A DNA stretch of 51,091 bases. Origin: Aquidulcibacter sp. GTDB lineage: Bacteria; Pseudomonadota; Alphaproteobacteria; Caulobacterales; Aquidulcibacteraceae. Every line of letters begins with the position of its first letter. Position 1 is the stretch's first letter. The stretch is taken from NCBI GenBank assembly GCA_027532555.1, contig JAPZTJ010000046.1, positions 1-51,091 of the forward strand, read 5' to 3'. Made by a program: the position numbers and the translations under genes. Positions 1 through 8,381 of this stretch are shown here, in pieces. A model generated the notes under the pieces. That model had not been told where the DNA came from, did no database searches, and was given only the letters and a program-made list of their open reading frames with translations.

Positions 1-121
1 GTGCCAAAACAAACACCACTGCACCTAAAGTCAGAAAGGAAAAACCAATCTCTTGACCCAACACCCGCAACGCGGGACATAACTTAGCCCGGGTCAATTC
101 TCGATGAAAATACCGGGTCAC
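1..121 (-). CDS. Possible 5' end of a membrane protein, cut by the window edge
   Basis: An open reading frame on the minus strand runs off the left edge. A GTG at 121 is preceded by a purine-rich stretch; a TTG at 166 is an alternative start. The visible part begins MTRYFHRELTRAK and then turns hydrophobic (GFSFLTLGAVVFVLA), like a basic N-terminus followed by a first membrane segment. It is divergent from the MATE gene at 195. Only about 40 codons are visible and I do not recognise the family, so it could also be chance. Confidence 0.25.
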   Translation of the reverse strand, partial: MTRYFHRELTRAKLCPALRVLGQEIGFSFLTLGAVVFVLA

Positions 122-194
122 TTCCCAGCGACAATCAACAGTGACGACTTTCCAATCCGGCCTCAATCAAAACTAAAGCGAAAGACACAAGCAT

Positions 195-1544
195 ATGGAT
201 GAACGAACCCACCACATGCTGACGTCTGCGCCTGCGCCGTTGCTTTTAAGAATGGCGACGCCAAATGCGCTCGCCTTTGCCATCCAATCATCTGTGAGCC
301 TTGCTGAAGTTTGGATTATCGGACAGCTTGGAACCAGCGCACTTGCAAGTATCGCCTTAGCTTTCCCCTTGCTCATGTTAGTTCAGACGATGTCGGGTGG
401 GGCACTGGGTGGGGCTGTTACGTCTGCCATCGCGCGCGCCTTGGGTAGTGGTGACCGCGAGCGTGCGCAGAAACTCATGTGGCATGGTCTGGCCATTTCC
501 GCGATCGGGGCTGGGCTCTTTCTGTTGCTGTTTTTAATCTTTGGGCGTGCCTTGATCGCGTTTTTGGGTGGGCGTGGCGAAATCTTGGAGCAAGCCTTCG
601 ACTATTGCGCGGTAATCTTCTGGGGCGGTCTGTTCCTCTGGCTCGTTAGCGTTGTTGGCGCTGTCTTTCGCGGCATGGGTGATATGAAGTTTCCAGCCAT
701 TTTGATGGTTGCCAGCGCGTTTCTCCAAGTCCCACTCACGGCTATTTTGGTGCTTGGTCTCTTTGGTGCGCCCCAATTGGGCATTGTTGGGGCCGCTTTT
801 TCTGCGGTGATCAGCGGTCTTCTAGTCAGCGCAATCATGCTGATCATTCTTGCTCGACCCGGGCGGGTCATTCAGTTGAGCAGCAAGTATTTGTCGTTTT
901 CCAAAGCGCTATTTGACGACATTTTCAAAGTTGCCTTGCCGGGTTGCATGTCGCCATTCTTCACGATCTTCATCATCTTGAGCTTAACAGCCATGGTCGC
1001 AACTTTCGGGGAAGCAGCACTTGCGGGTTATGGCATCGGATCGCGCATTGAGTTTTTGGTGATCCCACTCGTCTTTGGCATTGGGGCGGCCATGACCTCC
1101 CTTGTAGGTTTAAGTATAGGATCGGGAAACATTGAACGGGCCGAAAAGATTGGCTGGATTGGCAGCGCATCTGCAGCTGCTCTGACCGGTGTGATCGGGC
1201 TTGCTCTGGCGCTTTTTCCCCATGTTTGGATCCCCGCCTTCACCAAAGACCAAGTGACCTTTGAAGCTGCACGCAGCTACATTCAAATCGTTGGGCCGTT
1301 CTTTGCATTCCAAGGATTGGGATTGTCGCTTTACTTCGCGAGCCAAGGGGCAGGGGCTATGCGCTGGCCAGTTATCGCAATATTGGTGCGCGTTGTGATG
1401 GCTGTCGGTGTTGGCTGGTTATTGGCATTCTGGTTCGACCTAGGCCTTCAAGGCGTGTTTATCGGGGCAGCTGCCGCAATGGCCACTTTTGGTCTGATCA
1501 TTGCGGCTTCCTTGAAGCTGGGGGCATGGCGTAGCTTAAGATAA
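195..1544 (+). CDS. MATE family multidrug/cation antiporter
   Basis: This is a 449-residue polytopic inner-membrane protein with about twelve hydrophobic segments in two similar halves, the layout of MATE (NorM/DinF-type) exporters. These expel cationic drugs or metabolites in exchange for Na+ or H+. Length matches the family norm of about 450 residues. The N-terminal part (RMATPNALAFAIQSSVSLAEVWIIGQLG) has the usual MATE opening helix and first loop. The ATG at 195 is chosen because the first helix starts about 15 residues later; an upstream GAAAG is a weak ribosome site. It stands alone and converges with the phosphatase-like gene that follows. The substrate cannot be told. Confidence 0.85.
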   Translation: MDERTHHMLTSAPAPLLLRMATPNALAFAIQSSVSLAEVWIIGQLGTSALASIALAFPLLMLVQTMSGGALGGAVTSAIARALGSGDRERAQKLMWHGLAISAIGAGLFLLLFLIFGRALIAFLGGRGEILEQAFDYCAVIFWGGLFLWLVSVVGAVFRGMGDMKFPAILMVASAFLQVPLTAILVLGLFGAPQLGIVGAAFSAVISGLLVSAIMLIILARPGRVIQLSSKYLSFSKALFDDIFKVALPGCMSPFFTIFIILSLTAMVATFGEAALAGYGIGSRIEFLVIPLVFGIGAAMTSLVGLSIGSGNIERAEKIGWIGSASAAALTGVIGLALALFPHVWIPAFTKDQVTFEAARSYIQIVGPFFAFQGLGLSLYFASQGAGAMRWPVIAILVRVVMAVGVGWLLAFWFDLGLQGVFIGAAAAMATFGLIIAASLKLGAWRSLR

Positions 1545-1589
1545 CCAAACCTCGCCATTTGTTCCGCTCGGACTGAATACCCTTTAAGG

Positions 1590-3533
1590 TCACTTCTCCA
1601 CCTCAAACAGGTCGCGAACGGCCCCCGATTGGTCATGCATCGTGAGCTGCATCTCATCGCCAAAAATCTGCACCATTAGATAGCCAAAACCTTGATAGGT
1701 TCGCGCAATCCGATTGTCTGGCGTGAGGGGGCGGGGGCTGATGTTCCCCCCACCATTGCCGAGTTGGACGTGCAACGGCCCGCCGGAAACATTCGGCGCA
1801 TTCGCCTTCAAAGGCCATGACCGCAAATAATGGTGGTGATGCCCCGTCAACACGAGGTCAACATTATAGGTTTCCATAAGGGTCAGAAAATCTGTCGACG
1901 GCTTTGGGTTGCGCTCTGGCCAGGCGGAGTGGTGGAAGGCAACGATTTTCCATTTGGCTGTTGATGCCTTTAGTGCTGCCTCGAACCAAGCACGCTGGCG
2001 GGCACGGAAATTAGCGTCTGCGCGATCGCGCACCTCCAAGTTTGAATCGAGCACGAACATTTCAAGATCGCCATGGCGATGCGTGTAGTAGCTCGTCTCC
2101 GGGGCCGCATAGGCGTGATAGCGATCGAACCACACAAAATCGTCCTCGCCATTGCCCATCACCGGCAAAACAGGTGTGCTGGCCATAAAATCGCCCATGG
2201 CAGCCAGATACTCATGCGTCCACTCTGCCCGCTGGTTTAGTTTGCCCCCGTCGGTCAGATCGCCGACATTGATCAAAAATTGCGGCGTTTCAGCGTGGAT
2301 TTTCCTCGCAAGATGGGCGTTGATATGCGGCCGTGCTTCCGTGTCGGAAATGGCCGCAAATACGATGGGCGCACCCGCAGGCGGGGCAGCGTTGAACGCA
2401 AAGGGCCCGTATTGTTTCTTTTGATCCGGCCCGGTCGTCACAGAAACGCTGTAGTAATAGCGCTGGCCGGGTTCGAGGTCAGCCATCACGGCTTCTTTTA
2501 GTCGGCTGGTGCCCGCTGGCAGAGTGACACTTCGTGCGTCCTTCATGTCGGCAGTTCGCGCCCAAGAAAGCGTGGCGGCTAGGGGTCTGTCCGTTTCCCA
2601 GAGCACGCCGGCGCTGGTCCCCGTCACCTGCTGCAGCAAGGGGCCGTGGCTGGTCATATGAGGTTGCCCGGGTTGCGGCACCCCCCGGCTCAAGGCCGTA
2701 GCGCGGCTTTCAAAGCGGGCGGCGATCTCTTTTTGGGTCAAGGCCCGGTTGTGCAGGGAGACAGCTTTGACGACGTCGGGGAGTGCCATCAATGGCTCGC
2801 GCGAGAATTGGCCGATCAGGTCGAGCGACGTGCCTGCAAGGGGGCGAACATTGGCCGTTGCGGCTTGGCGCGCAACCTCCACTCCATTATGGTAAAGGGT
2901 CAGCGCGCGGCCATCATGAACGGCAGTAATTTGATGCCAATAGCGTGACGCACCGCGCCGATAGGTGCCCGGTTGAGCATTGGCTTGCCAGCGCGAGCCT
3001 TTGACTTCCATTACGGGCCGCGTCAAGGACGCGCCGCCCGCCTCAAACAAGATAATTCCTTCGTTGAAACCAAAACGCCACACAGGAGATTGACCGGGCG
3101 CAGCGGCTATCAGGGCAGCACCCACTGGCTTGTCGCCATGATAGGACAACCAAATTTCTGCCGTGAATGGCCCGCTTGGCAGGCTGCGCCCTTCTAAGAG
3201 ATCGTGGATCTGGTGGCTGGCGGGTGCCCCCATCCATTGCCGCGTGGGTGGTAGAGCATCCCCATCGCGAAGGCCGCGCTGAGTCACGGCATCGCCGGGC
3301 AGGGCGGTCTGGCTATCTTTCTCCACCGTCGGGATCAGGCCCCAGTCAGGCACAAATACGCGGCTCAAGACCTCGCCAGGCAGAGTGGGCACAGGATCTG
3401 CCGACATCTCAGCATTGTCGGGTAAAGCTGCGCGTAGCGGCGGTGGACTTGTTTGGGCAAGGGCAGCTGATGCTAGTGTCAGACAGGCGACAAGCCCAAT
3501 CAGTGCGCTACGTGTTGCTGTTTGAAGAATCAT
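1590..3533 (-). CDS. Exported LamG / purple acid phosphatase-like metallophosphoesterase
   Basis: The product is about 647 residues. The ATG at 3533 is preferred over an upstream frame opening at 3704 because it has a GGCGGAG ribosome site and is followed at once by a Sec signal peptide ending ...ASAALAQ. Domain order: a LamG/concanavalin-like region with sugar-binding-fold features (about 90-250), a fibronectin-like purple acid phosphatase N-domain (about 265-360), then a calcineurin-like phosphoesterase domain. Visible metal motifs are GDLTD, AFHHS and TGHHHH. The usual GNH(E/D) box reads GNGE, so the conserved histidine is replaced by glycine, and the first DxH motif reads DTE. The protein is probably periplasmic or surface-exposed. 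Phosphodiesterase or phosphatase activity is inferred and uncertain given those substitutions. It is convergent with the MATE gene. Confidence 0.8.
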   Translation of the reverse strand: MILQTATRSALIGLVACLTLASAALAQTSPPPLRAALPDNAEMSADPVPTLPGEVLSRVFVPDWGLIPTVEKDSQTALPGDAVTQRGLRDGDALPPTRQWMGAPASHQIHDLLEGRSLPSGPFTAEIWLSYHGDKPVGAALIAAAPGQSPVWRFGFNEGIILFEAGGASLTRPVMEVKGSRWQANAQPGTYRRGASRYWHQITAVHDGRALTLYHNGVEVARQAATANVRPLAGTSLDLIGQFSREPLMALPDVVKAVSLHNRALTQKEIAARFESRATALSRGVPQPGQPHMTSHGPLLQQVTGTSAGVLWETDRPLAATLSWARTADMKDARSVTLPAGTSRLKEAVMADLEPGQRYYYSVSVTTGPDQKKQYGPFAFNAAPPAGAPIVFAAISDTEARPHINAHLARKIHAETPQFLINVGDLTDGGKLNQRAEWTHEYLAAMGDFMASTPVLPVMGNGEDDFVWFDRYHAYAAPETSYYTHRHGDLEMFVLDSNLEVRDRADANFRARQRAWFEAALKASTAKWKIVAFHHSAWPERNPKPSTDFLTLMETYNVDLVLTGHHHHYLRSWPLKANAPNVSGGPLHVQLGNGGGNISPRPLTPDNRIARTYQGFGYLMVQIFGDEMQLTMHDQSGAVRDLFEVEK

Positions 3534-3918
3534 ATCGCTCCGCCTCTCAGTGCCGATAGAGCCTTTTGTCAGAGAAACGTGACACTCCTTCGGGGAAGGC
3601 GGGGCGGCAATGCTACACAACCGCGCGAGAAGTAGGCTCTCATCGGACTTGCCCGAACAAATTGGAGAACGCTTTCTTGCACTTGCGCTAACGAACTCGT
3701 CCATGAGTCAAGTTATCACTGGTTCTCAGTTTGAAAGGCCGGTCCGCGATAAGGAGTTGGACTTAGCATGCGCGGGCTCTGTAAGGCGAGGAATAGTGTG
3801 ATTTTGGCGAGGAAGCATTGAGGTATCCGCCAACCCACTTGAAATTCTGTTGACATGTTGCGGCTAGCACATGTTACCTTGCATCAACTGAACGAAGATA
3901 TGAGGCTAGGGGGCTGCC
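3534..3918. promoter_or_regulatory. Divergent intergenic region with a candidate promoter for the Coq4 gene
   Basis: This 385-base region separates two divergent genes. A perfect TTGACA lies at 3850-3855; about 16 bases downstream is a poor -10 match (TGTTAC). Two copies of the palindrome ACATGT (3853-3858 and 3869-3874) sit 16 bases apart, the first overlapping the -35 box, in the larger near-dyad ACATGTTGC-ggcta-GCACATGT. That arrangement would suit a repressor site. No gene is evident here. Confidence 0.4.
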
Positions 3919-4866
3919 ATGACGAAGCGAACTTTGGAAAAACGGGATATTCCCGCCGCTTTGATGGCAGGCTTTCGTTGGTTGAGAAATCCGGTATCAC
4001 AGGGCGGGGCCAAGCAAGTGCCGCGTATCCAAATGCTGGCGAGTGGGCCCGAGATACTGGCCGATGTTGAGCGAATGCGAGCCCATCCATCGGGTAAAAA
4101 ACTATTGGCTGAACGCCCCGACCTCGGTGTATTTCTGTCCGACACTGCTGCTCTCAAAGCGATGCCACCGGCCAGTCTGGGCCGGGCAGTCTATGATGCG
4201 ATGGATAATCCTGTTGGCGTCCCGGGCTATCTGCTAGCAGGACTAATCTACAAGGACGGGTTTTTCGATTCATTTGATATGAGTGATGACGCGCGTTTCT
4301 ATTTAGAGCGTATCCGCTGGCTCCATGATTTGTTTCATGTCGTCAGTGGTTATGCCACCGATTTGGCGGGCGAGGGCATGCTCATTTATTTCCAACACGC
4401 TTATCTTTATGGGCTGAACTTCAACTCATTGGCACGATCACCTTTTGGTATTGGCCCGCGATACTTTCTTCGTCCCGATTGCGGACAAGCGCGTTGGCAA
4501 GAGTATCTTCGCGCTGCCAACGCGCGTGGACTACACGCGTATAATGTTTGTCCAGCAGTGTTTGCGCCCTGGGAGGAGTTGCTAAGCCAACCGCTTAGCG
4601 ATGTCAGACAACAACTCGGAATCGTGCCGTTTTTGGAGGACAGCTCGCGCTGGCTTGACAAGAGTATGCTGGGCAAAAGGGCAGCCACGGGCTTTGGTGC
4701 GCAGTCTCGCGAGGCAAAGCAAGCACAACTGGCGCGCAAGGTGGTTGAAGCTGGGGTCGATTACCGCGATCTTTACCGGTTCAGCGATGAAAAAGCGCGC
4801 AGCCTCCGCGTGTTAGCCGCAAACGGCGCATCAGATGCGCAAATCCGCGAGGCAGCAGCTAACTAA
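3919..4866 (+). CDS. Coq4 family protein (ubiquinone biosynthesis-associated)
   Basis: A 315-residue protein of the Coq4 family. The key signature is an HDLFH zinc-type motif (HDxxH), reached through RIRWLHDLFHVVSGY and followed by a Gly/Glu-rich stretch (TDLAGEG). This is how Coq4 proteins bind their metal; yeast Coq4 has recently been linked to oxidative decarboxylation of the ubiquinone head group. The protein is somewhat longer than the roughly 230-270 residues of eukaryotic Coq4, mostly at the C-terminus. The ATG at 3919 has an AGGGGG ribosome site five to six bases upstream. It is not next to other ubi genes, so its role in quinone synthesis is inferred from family only. Confidence 0.8.
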   Translation: MTKRTLEKRDIPAALMAGFRWLRNPVSQGGAKQVPRIQMLASGPEILADVERMRAHPSGKKLLAERPDLGVFLSDTAALKAMPPASLGRAVYDAMDNPVGVPGYLLAGLIYKDGFFDSFDMSDDARFYLERIRWLHDLFHVVSGYATDLAGEGMLIYFQHAYLYGLNFNSLARSPFGIGPRYFLRPDCGQARWQEYLRAANARGLHAYNVCPAVFAPWEELLSQPLSDVRQQLGIVPFLEDSSRWLDKSMLGKRAATGFGAQSREAKQAQLARKVVEAGVDYRDLYRFSDEKARSLRVLAANGASDAQIREAAAN

Positions 4867-4893
4867 GACTTTAAACTTGGGAGAAGGAGCAAA

Positions 4894-4953
4894 ATGCGCT
4901 GTTGCTATTGTGCAATCCGCGTTGGGATCGTGCTTGTTGCTGAGACAGGCTGA
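4894..4953 (+). CDS. Possible 19-residue Cys-rich leader peptide
   Basis: A short ORF lies 27 bases after the Coq4 gene and is preceded by an unusually strong ribosome site (GGGAGAAGGAG, 4879-4889). It encodes 19 residues starting MRCCYCAIR, with three Cys codons among the first six. Just downstream, two hairpins compete for overlapping bases: 4971-4976 with 4999-5004 (TGCACG/CGTGCA), and 4979-4984 with 5003-5008 (TCGCTG/CAGCGA). A Cys-codon run followed by alternative stems is what a ribosome-mediated attenuator for cysteine supply would look like. It could equally be a chance ORF; no homologue is recognised. Confidence 0.35.
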   Translation: MRCCYCAIRVGIVLVAETG

Positions 4954-5309
4954 CGGGTTTTGGGGGTTGTTGCACGTGTCGCTGTAATTCAGATCATCCG
5001 TGCAGCGAGAGCCCCGACAATCAAAATGGTAGAAGCCAATCCTATGTTGCTTGAGTTCGACGAAAGTCCGCTTTCCCGCCTTCTTTGCTTGAACGCCGTC
5101 AACCAGCAATTGCCTAAACTCAACTTTTTACGATCCAGTAAAGCATTCCGAACCACCCATTTTAGCGGTCGCTGAACGATATAAGACGAATTCGTCTTTT
5201 GTGCCCTCGCTTTGTTGGGATAGGTTACAGATACGTCACCCAGCATTCGTAGGGCCGTCACACGCGCTCTGTAGCCAGACCCAGCAATTATAAGTGCTGG
5301 GGAAAATCT
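4954..5309. promoter_or_regulatory. Upstream region of the TonB receptor, with a 16-base palindrome
   Basis: The leader-to-receptor interval holds no convincing gene. A perfect palindrome, AAGACGAATTCGTCTT, lies at 5183-5198, overlapping a possible -10 hexamer TATAAG at 5180-5185, as a repressor operator would. A smaller dyad AGCG-gt-CGCT lies about ten bases before it. The palindrome is followed by TT only, so it is a poor terminator. The receptor's own ribosome site (GGGGAAAATCT) abuts its ATG at 5310. Confidence 0.4.
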
Positions 5310-8300
5310 ATGACACATTCTGTGCGCCGGTCGGCTCGCTTGTTCGATTCTGCTGCTATGGCGGCCATCTTGAGCCTTGGCTGGGTACAGTCTGCCACGG
5401 CCCAACAGGCCAGTGAACAGCCTGCACGGGAAGTCGAAACGGTCATTGTCACAGGCTCCAACATTCGTCGATCAAACCTTGAGACAACAATTCCAATCAC
5501 GGTGCTGGACCAGCGCGCGATTGAATTGCGTGGCGCGCTTCTGCCGTCTGAATTGCTGACTTCTTTGCCGTCGGTAAGCAATTTGCCCGAGAACGAGACC
5601 CGGTTGGGTTCTTCTGGTGCGCGGGGCGATAATGCCAATCTTAACCTCCGCAACATGGGTGCGACGGCAACTCTGGTCCTGATCAATGGTCGCCGTATGG
5701 CCATCAATCCGTTTACCGCTGGTTTGTCGCAAGCGGTCAACATCAACCACTTGCCGACACAAGGGATCGCGCGGATTGAAGTGCTGCGCGATGGCGCATC
5801 CTCTGTTTATGGCTCGGACGCGGTTGGTGGCGTGATCAACTATGTGTTGCGACGCGACTTTGAGGGTGTTGAGGCACTCTTGCGCTATAGCCAACCCGAA
5901 GCTGGCGGCGGCGAGAGCGTGCAGGGCGCTGTTACTTTTGGAACACGCTTTGCAGACGACCGGGGACGATTGTTTGGTACATTTGAAGGCCTGTCCCGCG
6001 ATGCCACCCTTTTGACCGAGCGCGACTTCAGCCGCACATCCTTGAACGTTGATCGTGCGCCAGCGCCATTTAACGCCTTGGGCGGGCCCTTTGATGCACG
6101 TTCCGCGCGCGGCTTCTGGCCCACCTTTCGAATTGGCACATCAACGGCCAACAATTTCTTCCGACCTGTGAATGGCACACCTGCGCTCACGACGGCGGCA
6201 CCTAGCCGCACAACAAATCCAGAATTCTTCTTGGACCTCAACCAGTTTGGGTTTGCTTCACCCAAGACGACTCGCGGCAATGCCTTTTTGACTGCGGAGT
6301 ATGACATTAGCTCGCGGCTCACGGCCTTTGCGGAATTTGGTTATTACGGCTCCTCATCCACTATGCGTCGCCAACCTTTGGCACTAAACGCGCCGACGTC
6401 AGATCAGCTGATGGTGATGCCGATTGATAGCCCGTTCAATCCATATGGCTCGCGCTTTTATCACGTCACTGGCGCACCAAACACCGACGGCACCGCGCGC
6501 GTCGTTGGTGCACCGCGTACCGTCAGCTTCACCCAGCTAACCATTCGCGACTTGGCCGTCGAAAGTGTCGAAACCAAAGCCGACGTCTTCCGGATTGTCG
6601 GCGGCGTGCGTGGCAAGTTTGGCAAGACTTGGGAATGGGAGAGCTCGCTATTTTACAATGAAGTCAGCGGCACCGACGATGCATTCCCAGACATTCGTGA
6701 AAGCAAGCTCCAAGCTGCGATCGCGCGCACCGATACGAGCGCCTATAATCCATTTGGGTACACATTCCGCGTTGCAAATGGGGCAGTCGTCGCTGACCAG
6801 CCCTATACCAATCCGCAGTCGGTCGTAGATTCCTTCTCCGAAGTCTATTCGCGCAGTGCAGAAAGCTCTATCGCCAGCGCCGACTTTAGGACTTCGGGGA
6901 CCTTGTTCTCCTTTTGGGATAATGAGGTGAAAGCCGCCTTTGGTGTGGAGTTTCGTCGGGAAGAGTTAAGCGATGTACGTCCGCCGTTCAGCGGTGAAAA
7001 CCCTGCCGCCTCGGGCTTAGACCCGCTCAACAATGACTTCTTATTGCACCCACCCCGACCCGATGTGTTTGGGGAGCGCGAAGTAACCAGTGCCTACGCA
7101 GAAACTATCGTGCCTCTGGTTTCGCCCGAACGCGAAATACCGCTGATGAATAGCCTTGAGCTGACGGCTTCGGCGCGGTTTGAAAGCTATAGCGACTTTG
7201 GTGAGACCACAAAGCCGAAAATTGGCGTAAACTGGCGGCCGACGTCTTGGTTGATGGTTCGCGGCTCCTATAATGAGGGCTTCATGGCCCCAAGCCTTGC
7301 AGCGCTTTATACCAGTTCGCGTTGGTCCATCACGGCGGGTGCCGGTGATCTCGACGCTTATCGCAATCCGTTCTTGAACGAAGGTCCTTACGTCAAGCGT
7401 ACCTACTTTGGCGGCAACCCTGATCTAAAACCGCAGGAATCCGAAGGCACCACCTATGGCATCGTGTTCGACGTTCCGGGCATCAAAGGGCTAAGCCTTA
7501 CAGCTGATCTGTGGAGTATCGACCGCACCAACTTGCTTGGCCAACGCAGTACCGCACAGATTGATGCGAGCGATACGGCGCTATTGCGGGCCTATACGCA
7601 GGCACAGATTGCGGCAGGTGTCGCTGTCAACCAAATCGATATCGGCATTGGCGCAACCTATCGCGGCGATCCAGATGTCCAGCGTTACGCGCTGACACCT
7701 GAGGATCGTGCTGCGTTTGCCGCTTACAATGCCGCCAATCCAACCAACCCGGCCGCTCCAGCCGGTCGTATCTTCGCGCGCTATCAGCCGTTCTTGAACC
7801 TGTCGAGCAGCCAACACGAGGGCGTGGACTTTGGATTCCGCTATGCGATGCCACGCCAGTCTTGGGGCCGGATTCTCGTTACCTCAGACTGGAGCTATTT
7901 GGATCGCTCGCGCACCACGCTTGCACCCGTCAATGTCGCACCAATCGAGAATAACGGCCTTTATGCCGATGGTGCCGCAAAGTGGCGCAGCACGACCAAT
8001 ATCAACTGGGATAAAGGCGCATGGAACGCGGGCCTTGGGATTTATCATGTCGGCAAAACCCATGATTCAGGTGCAACAACGACGCAGGCGATTTACGACA
8101 GTCTCGGCAAGCCTTCTTATATCGAGCCGTTCTTCACCGCCGGAAGAACACTCTATCGCTTGGTGATCGATCCAGTTGTGACCTACAATCTCTCGGTAGG
8201 CTACAAGTTTGAAGCTGCATCGCCAACATGGCTCACCAATACGCGGGTGCGTCTATCAATCGCAAACCTTACCGATGAGCCGCCGCCATTAACCTCGGGT

Positions 8301-8381
8301 GCTTTCGGTTATGATGCAGGTGTCAGCCAAGCCCTGCTAAGTGGCCGGAGCTGGAGCCTTGAAGTGGTGAAGAAATTTTGA
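5310..8381 (+). CDS. TonB-dependent outer-membrane receptor
   Basis: A 1023-residue outer-membrane active transporter driven by TonB-ExbBD. It has a signal peptide ending ...SATAQQ (about residue 32), a TonB-box-like stretch ETVIVTGS (43-50), a plug domain with the LINGRRM and RIEVLRDGASSVYGSDAVGG signatures (about 124-174), a long beta-barrel, and a terminal Phe as expected for BAM recognition (EVVKKF). Size is typical of the large receptors in carbohydrate- and polymer-scavenging alphaproteobacteria. Its stop codon overlaps the ATG of the next gene (TGATG), so the two are co-translated. The ligand is unknown; the partner protein and the Cys-codon ORF upstream are the only hints. Confidence 0.9.
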   Translation: MTHSVRRSARLFDSAAMAAILSLGWVQSATAQQASEQPAREVETVIVTGSNIRRSNLETTIPITVLDQRAIELRGALLPSELLTSLPSVSNLPENETRLGSSGARGDNANLNLRNMGATATLVLINGRRMAINPFTAGLSQAVNINHLPTQGIARIEVLRDGASSVYGSDAVGGVINYVLRRDFEGVEALLRYSQPEAGGGESVQGAVTFGTRFADDRGRLFGTFEGLSRDATLLTERDFSRTSLNVDRAPAPFNALGGPFDARSARGFWPTFRIGTSTANNFFRPVNGTPALTTAAPSRTTNPEFFLDLNQFGFASPKTTRGNAFLTAEYDISSRLTAFAEFGYYGSSSTMRRQPLALNAPTSDQLMVMPIDSPFNPYGSRFYHVTGAPNTDGTARVVGAPRTVSFTQLTIRDLAVESVETKADVFRIVGGVRGKFGKTWEWESSLFYNEVSGTDDAFPDIRESKLQAAIARTDTSAYNPFGYTFRVANGAVVADQPYTNPQSVVDSFSEVYSRSAESSIASADFRTSGTLFSFWDNEVKAAFGVEFRREELSDVRPPFSGENPAASGLDPLNNDFLLHPPRPDVFGEREVTSAYAETIVPLVSPEREIPLMNSLELTASARFESYSDFGETTKPKIGVNWRPTSWLMVRGSYNEGFMAPSLAALYTSSRWSITAGAGDLDAYRNPFLNEGPYVKRTYFGGNPDLKPQESEGTTYGIVFDVPGIKGLSLTADLWSIDRTNLLGQRSTAQIDASDTALLRAYTQAQIAAGVAVNQIDIGIGATYRGDPDVQRYALTPEDRAAFAAYNAANPTNPAAPAGRIFARYQPFLNLSSSQHEGVDFGFRYAMPRQSWGRILVTSDWSYLDRSRTTLAPVNVAPIENNGLYADGAAKWRSTTNINWDKGAWNAGLGIYHVGKTHDSGATTTQAIYDSLGKPSYIEPFFTAGRTLYRLVIDPVVTYNLSVGYKFEAASPTWLTNTRVRLSIANLTDEPPPLTSGAFGYDAGVSQALLSGRSWSLEVVKKF

